From IMG/VR virus record IMGVR_UViG_3300025886_001308, positions 1-24,175 of that record: a stretch of 24,175 nucleotides of DNA; one strand, given 5' to 3'. A program made the translations under genes and the position numbers. Positions 13,958 through 20,861 of the stretch are shown piece after piece (position 1 is the first letter of the stretch; each line of letters begins with the position of its first letter). The notes under the pieces were generated by a model. The model worked only from the letters and a program-made list of their open reading frames with translations, did no database searches and had not been told where the DNA came from. The DNA comes from a virus.

Positions 13958-15295
13958 CTACATAAGGTTGCGGACCAAAACCGAGCGGTAGTAGATGTTG
14001 CGGTTAGCAGCAGCAACACCGGCCCCATCGTTCAGGTCAACCGTGCCCGCACCACCCGTTGTGGCGAATGGGTTAGCAACCATGCCGTAGCGGGTCTTGA
14101 ATGCGATCTTTGGCTGGAACGAATTCTCACCAACGGCTCGCACCATCTGGAGCGGAACGTATGGGCAGTAGAAGAGTCCAGCGTCATATGCGCTCGATCC
14201 CTTATAACCTACCGTGAAGTATTCCGTACCATCTGTGGTGAAGTAAGGATCAATGAAGACCTTAAATCGACCATTGAGAACACCAGCAAACGTGTTGCCC
14301 GTGTCATCAACCTGAAGGTTGTCCTTCAGTGCTGGAGTGTGATCCAAAAGACCAGCCATCGAGAGAGCAGAAGCGATATCTGACGAGCAGATAATCATGT
14401 TACCCTTCCCGCGTCGAGTCGCCTTTGCGATCTGGTTAGCTTCACGCTCAAGCTGGAACATAAGTCCCTTGAAGCGTTCGACCGACCATCGACCGTTGGC
14501 ATCAACATCAAGATCAAACTCACCAGCGGTTGCTGTGTTAGTCGCAGCACCCGACGTTGCTGTCTTGTTGATCGAGCGAACGACTTCGCGGTTGATCTCA
14601 GCAAGAATTTCAGCGGAGAGGATATTTGAAAGCTCCGTCTCTGCATCAAGTCCGTGAATCGCTTTGAGATCCTGAGCAAGTTCAACACTGTACTCTGCCT
14701 TGAGGGCTCGTGACTTCGCGGTCACTGTGACCTTATCAATCGAGAATGCCATTTCAGCAATCTGACCACCCGCAGTAGTGCCGAGGTTTTCAGCATCACT
14801 AGTAGCCATACCACTACCCGTTTCGGCCGTATCAAGAATTGAGTGCGATCCCGCATGAGAATCAGCACCAGCAGGAATGGCCCCGCCCGCAGCAGTCGAA
14901 GAGAACGCAGTGTTCGCTTCGTTGAACAGCGCTTCGTTTGCACGACGCGGTGTAGCCGTGTCACTGGCTGAGTAGTTCGCGTACATCGCGAAGATCAGGC
15001 CTGTAGGACCGGTCATTGGCTGAACGCCGCAGATGTCATACGCAATCAGGTTAGGCATTGAACGTCGAACGAGCGAGATGAGAACGGGATCGTAAGAATC
15101 GACGCCGCTGCTGGCACCCAAGCCACCACCAGAGTTGGTTGGTGCTTCATGAAGACTCTGTTCGCGAATTGCCTGTTCTTGGTTCTCAAGAAGAACGGCC
15201 GTTACCGCTGACCGATATCGGTCAGTGATTGCCGGCATGTCTTCGTGATTCAGAACAGGGGCCCACTTTGACTGTAGTTCCTCTGAAAGATACAT
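13958..15295 (-). CDS. 23: gp23 major capsid protein
   Basis: 445 residues with the T4-family (HK97-fold) capsid signature: SLVRRSMPNLIAYDICGVQP in the N-terminal part, TVTAKSRALKAEYSVELAQD, LKAIHGLDAETELSNILSAE, and PKIAFKTRYGMVANPF near the end, all typical of gp23. Mature gp23 is made by gp21 cleavage after an (I/L)-x-E site; SLHE at 47-50 followed by APTNS fits that rule and lies just before the conserved part. The gene has its own late promoter at 15360-15367 and a strong terminator after it, as expected for the most abundant virion protein. Somewhat shorter than T4 gp23 (521), as is common in marine relatives. Confidence 0.97.
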   Translation of the reverse strand: MYLSEELQSKWAPVLNHEDMPAITDRYRSAVTAVLLENQEQAIREQSLHEAPTNSGGGLGASSGVDSYDPVLISLVRRSMPNLIAYDICGVQPMTGPTGLIFAMYANYSASDTATPRRANEALFNEANTAFSSTAAGGAIPAGADSHAGSHSILDTAETGSGMATSDAENLGTTAGGQIAEMAFSIDKVTVTAKSRALKAEYSVELAQDLKAIHGLDAETELSNILSAEILAEINREVVRSINKTATSGAATNTATAGEFDLDVDANGRWSVERFKGLMFQLEREANQIAKATRRGKGNMIICSSDIASALSMAGLLDHTPALKDNLQVDDTGNTFAGVLNGRFKVFIDPYFTTDGTEYFTVGYKGSSAYDAGLFYCPYVPLQMVRAVGENSFQPKIAFKTRYGMVANPFATTGGAGTVDLNDGAGVAAANRNIYYRSVLVRNLM

Positions 15296-15359
15296 TGATT
15301 ACTCCTTCTGTGAAATATTCAGGGCCCTTGTAGTATTCCCTGATCTTCTTTATCTTCTT

Positions 15360-15367
15360 TATTTATA
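15360..15367 (-). promoter_or_regulatory. T4-type late promoter of gene 23
   Basis: Minus strand TATAAATA, an exact match to the T4 late -10 element recognised by gp55, 65 bp before the gp23 ATG. AAGGAGTAATC lies immediately before the ATG as ribosome binding site. Confidence 0.8.
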
Positions 15368-15399
15368 AGTTATCAAGTCTTCAATAACCCGTACTAATT

Positions 15400-16701
15400 T
15401 TAGCTAAGCTGAGTACCAAGAGCGCGGACATACTTGGACATTGTATTGTCCAACTTTGGTGCTTCCGCAGATTCATCAAGAACCTGTGAGAACTCCTCGT
15501 CTACGTCTGAGTCATCTTCTTCTCCTACAACAACACTCTGTGGGAGATAACTCTCCTTCAGGATATTGATTGCTTCACGATACTGATCCCCGTCCTCGAA
15601 CGTAATGTTCTCAGCAAGGGTAGCAACCTTCTCGATCTGACTATCAGCAAGCCCCGAAAGCTCATCTACGAGAATGCTCTCGGAAATGGCCTCATTGCGT
15701 GCAGACACAAGATCAATATTAGCTTCAATCTGCTCGTTAAGAGCAACCTTCAGCTCATCAATCTCTGATGCCAGTTCGTCAAGAACATCAACCTTCTCCG
15801 TTGGAACGTCAATGTAACTTTCTGTAAAGAGATTATGGAGACCTGAGATGAACTCTTCAGTCATTTCGGATCGAAGTCCGCGTTCAACTGCTAGTTCATT
15901 CGTGGTCATCCACTCTTCGACAACGTAATTGAGATACTCATCAATCTTTGATGTCAGCTCTGATTCGTGAATCTCGATCGATTCAGCAAGCTCAGTCTTA
16001 AAGGACTCTTCAAGCTCATCGAGCTTTCCATTGACCTGTACAAGAACTGCTGCTTCGAAAATCGTCTTTGCCTTCTTCTGGAAATCTTCAGTAAGATCTT
16101 CGTCTCCGAACAATGCGCTCATGTCTTCGGAAAGATCAAGATCGGCTGATGTGATTCGACGGCGAATATCCGAGACAGTCTCTTCAACCATCTCACTGTC
16201 GTCATCTTCTTCAGCTTCTTCTTCAAGAACAGCGGAAAGAAGCTCTGCGTAACGACCGCGAAGCTCATCTTCGTCAAGCTCATTCACAAGATCAAAAATG
16301 TCTTCGTCAACTTCGATGATCTCCGTATTTTCATCAACATCCTCGGAATCGGCCTCAAAGACTACATCAAGATCTTCAATATCGTCAAAGTTATCATCTT
16401 CCTTGACCTTCTGGATCTTCTCGCCACCAGAATTATCTGACTTCCGTGACTTGGCCTTTGATGTAGCATCAACTGCCTTTTTGATCAGAGCGTGCTTGGA
16501 TTCTGGATCCGTAAGGAGCTTGTCCTTCATAGGCGCTTCAACGCCACTCTTCGTTTTTGGATCGTTACCACCCTTACCGGGATCGCTGCCTTCTGACGGT
16601 AGCTCAGCCTGACCTGGCGTTGCAACCTTTGGAGATTGCGTACCCGATTCGGCACCTTCGGCGATCGATCGGATCGCGCTTTCTAGACTTTGCTTGCTCA
16701 T
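15400..16701 (-). CDS. 22: gp22-like prohead core scaffolding protein
   Basis: 433 residues, very acidic and helical. A disordered N-terminal ~110 (Gly, Pro, Ser, Lys-rich; PGQAELPSEGSDPGKGGNDP) leads to an Asp/Glu-rich stretch (about 110-180) and then long predicted coiled-coil helices (ESFKTELAESIEIHESELTS, NEQIEANIDLVSARNEAISE). The composition and position between gp21 and gp23 match the scaffold core around which the T4 prohead forms and which gp21 degrades. T4 gp22 is much shorter (269), so the disordered N-terminal part is extra. It has its own late promoter at 16747-16754. Confidence 0.85.
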   Translation of the reverse strand: MSKQSLESAIRSIAEGAESGTQSPKVATPGQAELPSEGSDPGKGGNDPKTKSGVEAPMKDKLLTDPESKHALIKKAVDATSKAKSRKSDNSGGEKIQKVKEDDNFDDIEDLDVVFEADSEDVDENTEIIEVDEDIFDLVNELDEDELRGRYAELLSAVLEEEAEEDDDSEMVEETVSDIRRRITSADLDLSEDMSALFGDEDLTEDFQKKAKTIFEAAVLVQVNGKLDELEESFKTELAESIEIHESELTSKIDEYLNYVVEEWMTTNELAVERGLRSEMTEEFISGLHNLFTESYIDVPTEKVDVLDELASEIDELKVALNEQIEANIDLVSARNEAISESILVDELSGLADSQIEKVATLAENITFEDGDQYREAINILKESYLPQSVVVGEEDDSDVDEEFSQVLDESAEAPKLDNTMSKYVRALGTQLS

Positions 16702-16746
16702 TATTCGACTCCCCTGTAAGAACGGTACTTCTTACCGATGTGGATC

Positions 16747-16754
16747 TATTTATA
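16747..16754 (-). promoter_or_regulatory. T4-type late promoter of gene 22
   Basis: Minus strand TATAAATA 46 bp before the gp22 ATG, in the 60-bp gap after gene 21. GGGGAG stands just upstream of the start as ribosome binding site. Confidence 0.8.
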
Positions 16755-16761
16755 AAAACTG

Positions 16762-17427
16762 CTACTTTAGAAGTAGCCTCATATATTCAGTGAATGCGTC
16801 GAGCTTTCGCTCTTCCAGTTCCTTTGATGACATCTGCTTCATACTCTCAGCCATCTGTTCAACGCGCCATGTGTTGGCGCCTGCATCATACCAATACTCG
16901 CGACCCTCCATGATACCCTGAACAAAAGCGTTAGGTGCGGACGGATCAGCAACAATATCAGCAGCAGTAGCGAGGTGGAAGTCATCTTGGACAACCTGAA
17001 CTCCGTCACGACCCGCTTTGAGCGTTCCCATTCCACGAGAAGAAACACCAAGCTGCGCTCCCTCGGAAATAAGATTGCGCACGATGTTCCCATAAGGTGT
17101 ACCAAGAATCTTGGCTGTTCCGATGAAGTCGTTTCCACTCTCTTCAATGTCTGTGATCATATGGGAAACACGATCAAGATTGATCGTAGGGCCCTCGGGA
17201 TGACCCAACTCACCGAAGGCTCGGTTCTTCTTGACATATTCTTCATTGTATCGGCCGAGTTCTCGAATCATTGTCTGCTTCGGATACAGTCTACCGTTTT
17301 TATTGGTGATCTCTGCTTGCAAGAAAGGGCCCTTAATCTTGTAGGTCTTCTCTTTCTTGCCTTCCGTCAATTCAACTTCTTCGACGATATACTCGACCTG
17401 TTCTGTTAGCTCGCTAATCAACTTCAT
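16762..17427 (-). CDS. 21: gp21 prohead maturation protease
   Basis: 221 residues (T4 gp21 212). Serine protease of the assemblin-like fold that cleaves scaffold and capsid proteins during head maturation. The family pattern is intact: AEITNKNGRLYPKQTM (N-terminal strand), AFGELGHPEGPTINLDRVSH with the catalytic His in ELGHP, and the nucleophile in LGVSSRGMGTLK. The stretch DFHLATAADIVADPSAPNAF is typical of the family as well. AAGGAG lies 6 nt before the ATG. It is 10 bp downstream of the previous gene, whose end contains a CTAAATAA late-promoter-like element. Confidence 0.95.
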   Translation of the reverse strand: MKLISELTEQVEYIVEEVELTEGKKEKTYKIKGPFLQAEITNKNGRLYPKQTMIRELGRYNEEYVKKNRAFGELGHPEGPTINLDRVSHMITDIEESGNDFIGTAKILGTPYGNIVRNLISEGAQLGVSSRGMGTLKAGRDGVQVVQDDFHLATAADIVADPSAPNAFVQGIMEGREYWYDAGANTWRVEQMAESMKQMSSKELEERKLDAFTEYMRLLLK

Positions 17428-17437
17428 GACTTTCTCC

Positions 17438-18169
17438 TTACAGATTATTTAGCTGATGCAAACGACCAGAAATCTGTGTCTGTTGAAGAGCAAACTTCTC
17501 TAGTTTAGCAAATTCTTTCGCAGACGAGGCGAGCTTCTTTGCGAACTTTGTCTGGTTGTTTGTGTTCAGGTTTCCATGTGTCTGGAGCAACGCAGTTGCA
17601 ACTTCAGGCGAAACCTTTGTAGATGATCCATCAGCAAAGCGGACTGTTCCTGATTGAGACAGTGAGGTCAGTTTCTTGATATCATCGATGGTATTCTCTG
17701 TGATATCAAATTCAACTTCCTCTTTCACACCACTAAGAACTGACTTTAGCTCGTTCTCATTACTAACGTGTGTTAGTACCTTCCGAACATTTTTAGGAAG
17801 AGTGGCATTAATCTTCATCGCGCCGTTAATGTTACCCTCACCTGTAAGGCGAAGCACCTTCGACATTTTCTTTCCATATACAGCAACGTCCTTCTTGCTG
17901 AGTAGCTTGGCAGCATCAACAGCTTCATCAACCTGATCGACTTCTTCATTAGCCAGGGTATACATACCATTCTCTGTTTTCTTGTATATAGGCTTGATTG
18001 ACTTATCAACCTGATCTTCTGCGGTCCCATCGGGATTACGGTTTTGGGCGCTTGCGTCGTCAAGCTGAGATTCATCCGATGCAAGATCGGCAAGCTTCTG
18101 CTCTTCCCCGTCTTCTGCGCGGATTGACTTGGCTTTAACCTTTTCTCGGAGTTCTTTAAACTTCATCAT
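17438..18169 (-). CDS. Putative prohead core / internal head protein (gp68 position)
   Basis: 243 residues between the gp67-like peptide and gp21, where T4 encodes gp68. The first ~60 residues are charged and disordered. The middle is helical (DEAVDAAKLLSKKDVAVYGK, VLRLTGEGNINGAMKINATL). The C-terminus has SGTVRFADGSSTKVSPEVAT followed by ALLQTHGNLNTNNQTKFAKK, a module that I associate with head-cluster proteins of marine T4-like phages. It is longer than T4 gp68 (141) and direct homology is not visible. GGGAGAGGAA precedes the tandem ATGs (18169, 18166). The head-core role is inferred mainly from position. Confidence 0.55.
   Translation of the reverse strand: MMKFKELREKVKAKSIRAEDGEEQKLADLASDESQLDDASAQNRNPDGTAEDQVDKSIKPIYKKTENGMYTLANEEVDQVDEAVDAAKLLSKKDVAVYGKKMSKVLRLTGEGNINGAMKINATLPKNVRKVLTHVSNENELKSVLSGVKEEVEFDITENTIDDIKKLTSLSQSGTVRFADGSSTKVSPEVATALLQTHGNLNTNNQTKFAKKLASSAKEFAKLEKFALQQTQISGRLHQLNNL
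17445..17452 (-). promoter_or_regulatory. Possible late promoter of gene 21 (CTAAATAA)
   Basis: Minus strand CTAAATAA overlaps the last codons of the preceding gene, 17 bp before the gp21 ATG. It differs by one base from the CTAAATAG elements elsewhere in the window. Confidence 0.4.
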
Positions 18170-18207
18170 CGGATATTTCCTCTCCCGGTATCAATAGGGG
18201 CGTTTAC

Positions 18208-18363
18208 TTATTCTTCATCTGCATCAAACAAGCTCTGAGCTAATTCGATCTTCTTGTTGTCCAAGGCATTTGTCATACGAGAGCCAAGTTCAGCCTCGAC
18301 GGAATTCTTGAATTCAAGGGCATCTTGAGTTTTCACCGAACGAATAATATCTTTGATGCTCAT
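18208..18363 (-). CDS. 67: gp67-like prohead core peptide
   Basis: 51 residues: MSIKDIIRSVKTQDALEFKN, then a helical part with SRMTNALDNKKIELAQSLF and an acidic end DADEE. T4 gp67 (80 residues) has the same arrangement, a short helix, a segment of the form (D/V)A-x-x-F, then KK-x-x-IA-x-x-(F/L) and an acidic tail; here the tail is much reduced. gp67 is an essential prohead core component cleaved by gp21. The position directly after the portal gene matches T4. GGAGAT lies just before the ATG, and late-promoter elements stand 31 and 52 bp upstream. Confidence 0.75.
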   Translation of the reverse strand: MSIKDIIRSVKTQDALEFKNSVEAELGSRMTNALDNKKIELAQSLFDADEE

Positions 18364-18393
18364 TTAAATCTCCTAAATTTATTGTATTTGTTG

Positions 18394-18401
18394 TATTTAT
18401 A
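18394..18401 (-). promoter_or_regulatory. T4-type late promoter of the gp67-gp68-like genes
   Basis: Minus strand TATAAATA, 31 bp before the gp67-like ATG. Confidence 0.75.
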
Positions 18402-18414
18402 GATCTGCCTTTTT

Positions 18415-18422
18415 CTATTTAG
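18415..18422 (-). promoter_or_regulatory. Second late-promoter-like element (CTAAATAG) in tandem
   Basis: Minus strand CTAAATAG lies 13 bp upstream of the TATAAATA box, the same octamer as before gp20 and before the 58-residue gene. The two could be alternative late start sites. Confidence 0.45.
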
Positions 18423-18518
18423 GTGAAATTGGCAGGTGTTTTTTGGGTCTAGAACGTATATATAAAGAGTAATCGGCCAAGGCCAAAGTAGATACAGCAT
18501 TCATTATCATATATTATC

Positions 18519-18562
18519 CAATGTAGAGCTACGCTCCCCACTCCAAAGGAGTGGGTACATTG
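18519..18562. ncRNA. Perfect three-way-junction structure in the intergenic space after gp20
   Basis: CAATGTA (18519-18525) pairs with TACATTG (18556-18562). Enclosed are two adjacent hairpins with no unpaired junction bases: GAGC-TAC-GCTC (18526-18536) and CCCACTCC-AAA-GGAGTGGG (18537-18555). The 44 bases lie 13 bp past the portal gene stop and, on the minus strand, are not followed by a U run. It could be a terminator, an RNA-processing or stability element, or a small structured RNA. No known ribozyme core motif was seen. Confidence 0.5.
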
Positions 18563-18575
18563 AAGTAATCTTCAT

Positions 18576-20174
18576 TTACTGTTCCTCTTGGGAAGCCGCA
18601 TTATTATTCATTGGAGCTTCCTCTTCAGGTTCCATAGGTTGATCACCCAGACCTGCTGGACTAACAACAGTCTCCCCTGCTCCTTCTTCCTTCCTGATCT
18701 GAGCGGCAATCTCTTTGATTTCTTGTTCATCCTGTTTGAGAATATTCTTCTGGACCCATTCCTTTGATATATATGTCCCGACATGGGCATCAACCGTATC
18801 TAGGATATCCATGCGCCCACGGGTCATCTCAAGCTGCTGGAGTTCCATGAAGTGAGTGTCCTGTTCCCACTCAAAGCGCAAGTTCTTACGGATAGACTTC
18901 CAATCCTCGGCCAAGATAATGTTCTTGAGGATGAGGTGCTTCTCAAGCAAGTCGATGAATAGCAGAGCAAATCGATTGCGTAGTCGCTGAATGAACTTTC
19001 CGAACTTCACCTCATCCCGCGTGATCTCTGTGTCTCGACCGATTGAGAATCCACTATCTGATTCCATTCGCGTTCGTGGGACATTCATTGCCTGGTAAAG
19101 TTTGCGGCGGAAGTACAGAACATCTTCAATCTCTCCGAGGTTCTGTCCACCAGAGAGTGTGCTGACTTCAGTTCCTCTACCACCCTCTCTACGAGGGAGC
19201 CAGAAATCTTCAAGCATAGTTCGGTGATATCGAGCGTCTTCCACGGCGCCTGTTTCTGCGTTATATGTTACCTTGTTCTTGAACCGAATCATCAGATCCT
19301 TGAGATATGCGTCCGCTTTGTGCTTTGGTAGGTTTCCCACATCAACATAGAATACCCTTCGTTCTGGAGCGCGCGATATGCGATAGATGACCACAGCGTC
19401 TTCGAGCATTTTGAGCTGGTTCCAAGGGCGTACTGCCTTTTGCAGATTTGAGATGACTCGCTTGCGTGAAGCATCAATCAATCCAGATCCATTAAATGCA
19501 ATTGAATCTGGAGTAAGGGGAATTGGGCTGCTATTCTTTGACTCAAGCCCTCTTGCATTGTAGATGTAGTATTCCTTATCCTTGATAGCCAATGGAACAT
19601 TTTCTTTGGATGCTACTCCTGTCTTTAGCTTTGGACGCTCCTTGATCTTCTTGATCTTTCGGGGATCAATGTAACGGAGTTCCTGAATCCCTGCTTTTGG
19701 ATTAGTCTTATCGATGACAACGTGATAGTACACCTTGCCATCAACATACCAACGCCGGAAGATGTCATATGCCTTGAGCTTAAAGTCTAGCATTTCGAGA
19801 ATGTTATCGAACTCTACGGCAATCTTCTTCTTAACACCATCACCAAGTTCAACTCCATCAGTGTTCAAGGTCACACAGAAATCGTGATCAGCATCGACGA
19901 TCGCTTCATTGACAATATCATCAATGGCATAGTCCACTTCAGGGTAAACTGCCATAGTGCGGTACAGAGTGATGAGTTGGTTCTCATCCTTGATTGAACC
20001 ATCAATATCAATGGAGATGCCGTATTGACCACCACCACCATATCCACCGATCGGCGTTGCGTCTACCGCTTCTTCCTCGGATTCGGGAACGGTGAACGCA
20101 AGAAGGTTCTTTTCATCAGACGCTTCGCGTTCCTTCTTACTTCTAATCTCAAATCCGAAGAATGAATATGCCAT
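18576..20174 (-). CDS. 20: gp20 portal vertex protein
   Basis: 532 residues (T4 gp20 524). It forms the dodecameric portal that nucleates head assembly and through which gp17 packages DNA. Recognisable stretches: MAVYPEVDYAIDDIVNEAIV, YYHVVIDKTNPKAGIQELRY, IDPRKIKKIKE, VIYRISRAPERRVFYVDVGN, LPKHKADAYLKDLM, and EDFWLPRREGGRGTEVSTLS with GGQNLGEIEDVLYFRRKLYQ. These are diagnostic of T4-family portals. The C-terminus is disordered and acidic. Preceded by a CTAAATAG element and separated from gene 19 by a terminator. Confidence 0.97.
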   Translation of the reverse strand: MAYSFFGFEIRSKKEREASDEKNLLAFTVPESEEEAVDATPIGGYGGGGQYGISIDIDGSIKDENQLITLYRTMAVYPEVDYAIDDIVNEAIVDADHDFCVTLNTDGVELGDGVKKKIAVEFDNILEMLDFKLKAYDIFRRWYVDGKVYYHVVIDKTNPKAGIQELRYIDPRKIKKIKERPKLKTGVASKENVPLAIKDKEYYIYNARGLESKNSSPIPLTPDSIAFNGSGLIDASRKRVISNLQKAVRPWNQLKMLEDAVVIYRISRAPERRVFYVDVGNLPKHKADAYLKDLMIRFKNKVTYNAETGAVEDARYHRTMLEDFWLPRREGGRGTEVSTLSGGQNLGEIEDVLYFRRKLYQAMNVPRTRMESDSGFSIGRDTEITRDEVKFGKFIQRLRNRFALLFIDLLEKHLILKNIILAEDWKSIRKNLRFEWEQDTHFMELQQLEMTRGRMDILDTVDAHVGTYISKEWVQKNILKQDEQEIKEIAAQIRKEEGAGETVVSPAGLGDQPMEPEEEAPMNNNAASQEEQ

Positions 20175-20212
20175 ATGGAACTTACCTCATTATTTGTGTG
20201 GAGTCTCTTATT

Positions 20213-20220
20213 CTATTTAG
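20213..20220 (-). promoter_or_regulatory. Putative late promoter of gene 20 (CTAAATAG)
   Basis: Minus strand CTAAATAG, 39 bp before the gp20 ATG and immediately after the gp19 terminator, a usual arrangement for a new transcription unit. Confidence 0.6.
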
Positions 20221-20226
20221 GATAAA

Positions 20227-20280
20227 AAAAAGGGGATGTAGGCCCACCTCACTGGGTAAGGTAACCACATCCCCTTTTAA
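20227..20280 (-). terminator. Rho-independent terminator after gp19
   Basis: On the minus strand AAAAGGGGATGT pairs with ACATCCCCTTTT and is followed by further T residues. The outer arms enclose an inner GC-rich structure of about 27 nt. It lies 17 bp after the gp19 stop. Confidence 0.9.
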
Positions 20281-20296
20281 ATCAAAACTATCTGAA

Positions 20297-20842
20297 TTAC
20301 GAAGTAATTCCCTCGTTAATCCAGTAATCGAATGCCCAAGTCACCGTGAAGTCTTGAATGGCGTCTGCGGCGTCCCATGAGAGATCCATTGCAGCAATAT
20401 TGGTTGGCCAGAGATTGACCAGTTTGATGCGTTTGATTTCATCACCCTGCTTGCCAAATTGTACGACATCAGCAGTTGTCTGATAACTAATCGGTGATGT
20501 CCCGGCTGTTCGGATGTTACCCTCGTGTGTGTTGATAGTGTTCATCCATCCGTTGAGGGCATCAAAGACGAGGAAATCCTCATCATTGAATACTGTGACC
20601 GACCAGTCTTCGAAAGTTCGATTACCAGCAAGCTTGATTTCGCGACCAAAGTAGCTTATTGGAACTTGACTAACCGTAGCACCAGGCAACTGAGTTGCTC
20701 TACAAGTAAATGTTAACTTCTGTGATGCGGCCGCAGAAGCCGGACCAGCAGTAGCCGGCATTGCAAGCTCAATCTGATACAGATTAGACCGCGCGCCGCC
20801 ACCAGTTAGCTGGCTACGAATGTCATTGATGTTGAATGCCAT
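20297..20842 (-). CDS. 19: gp19 tail tube protein
   Basis: 181 residues (T4 gp19 163). Builds the inner tube of the contractile tail. Pattern of the family: NLYQIELAMPATAGP, TFTCRATQLPGATVSQVPIS, YFGREIKLAGNRTFEDWSVT, VFNDEDFLVFDALNGWMNTI, and the end DFTVTWAFDYWINEGITS. It lies 19 bp after gp18 and shares its late transcript, ended by the hairpin at 20227-20280. AAGGAGTC lies just before the ATG. Confidence 0.95.
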   Translation of the reverse strand: MAFNINDIRSQLTGGGARSNLYQIELAMPATAGPASAAASQKLTFTCRATQLPGATVSQVPISYFGREIKLAGNRTFEDWSVTVFNDEDFLVFDALNGWMNTINTHEGNIRTAGTSPISYQTTADVVQFGKQGDEIKRIKLVNLWPTNIAAMDLSWDAADAIQDFTVTWAFDYWINEGITS

Positions 20843-20861
20843 TTTAATGACTCCTTATGGA

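Noticed and set aside
15967-16612. Several Ser-rich plus-strand frames opposite gene 22
   Set aside because: They mirror the Asp/Glu codons of the acidic scaffold protein, which read as Ser/Phe/Leu on the other strand.
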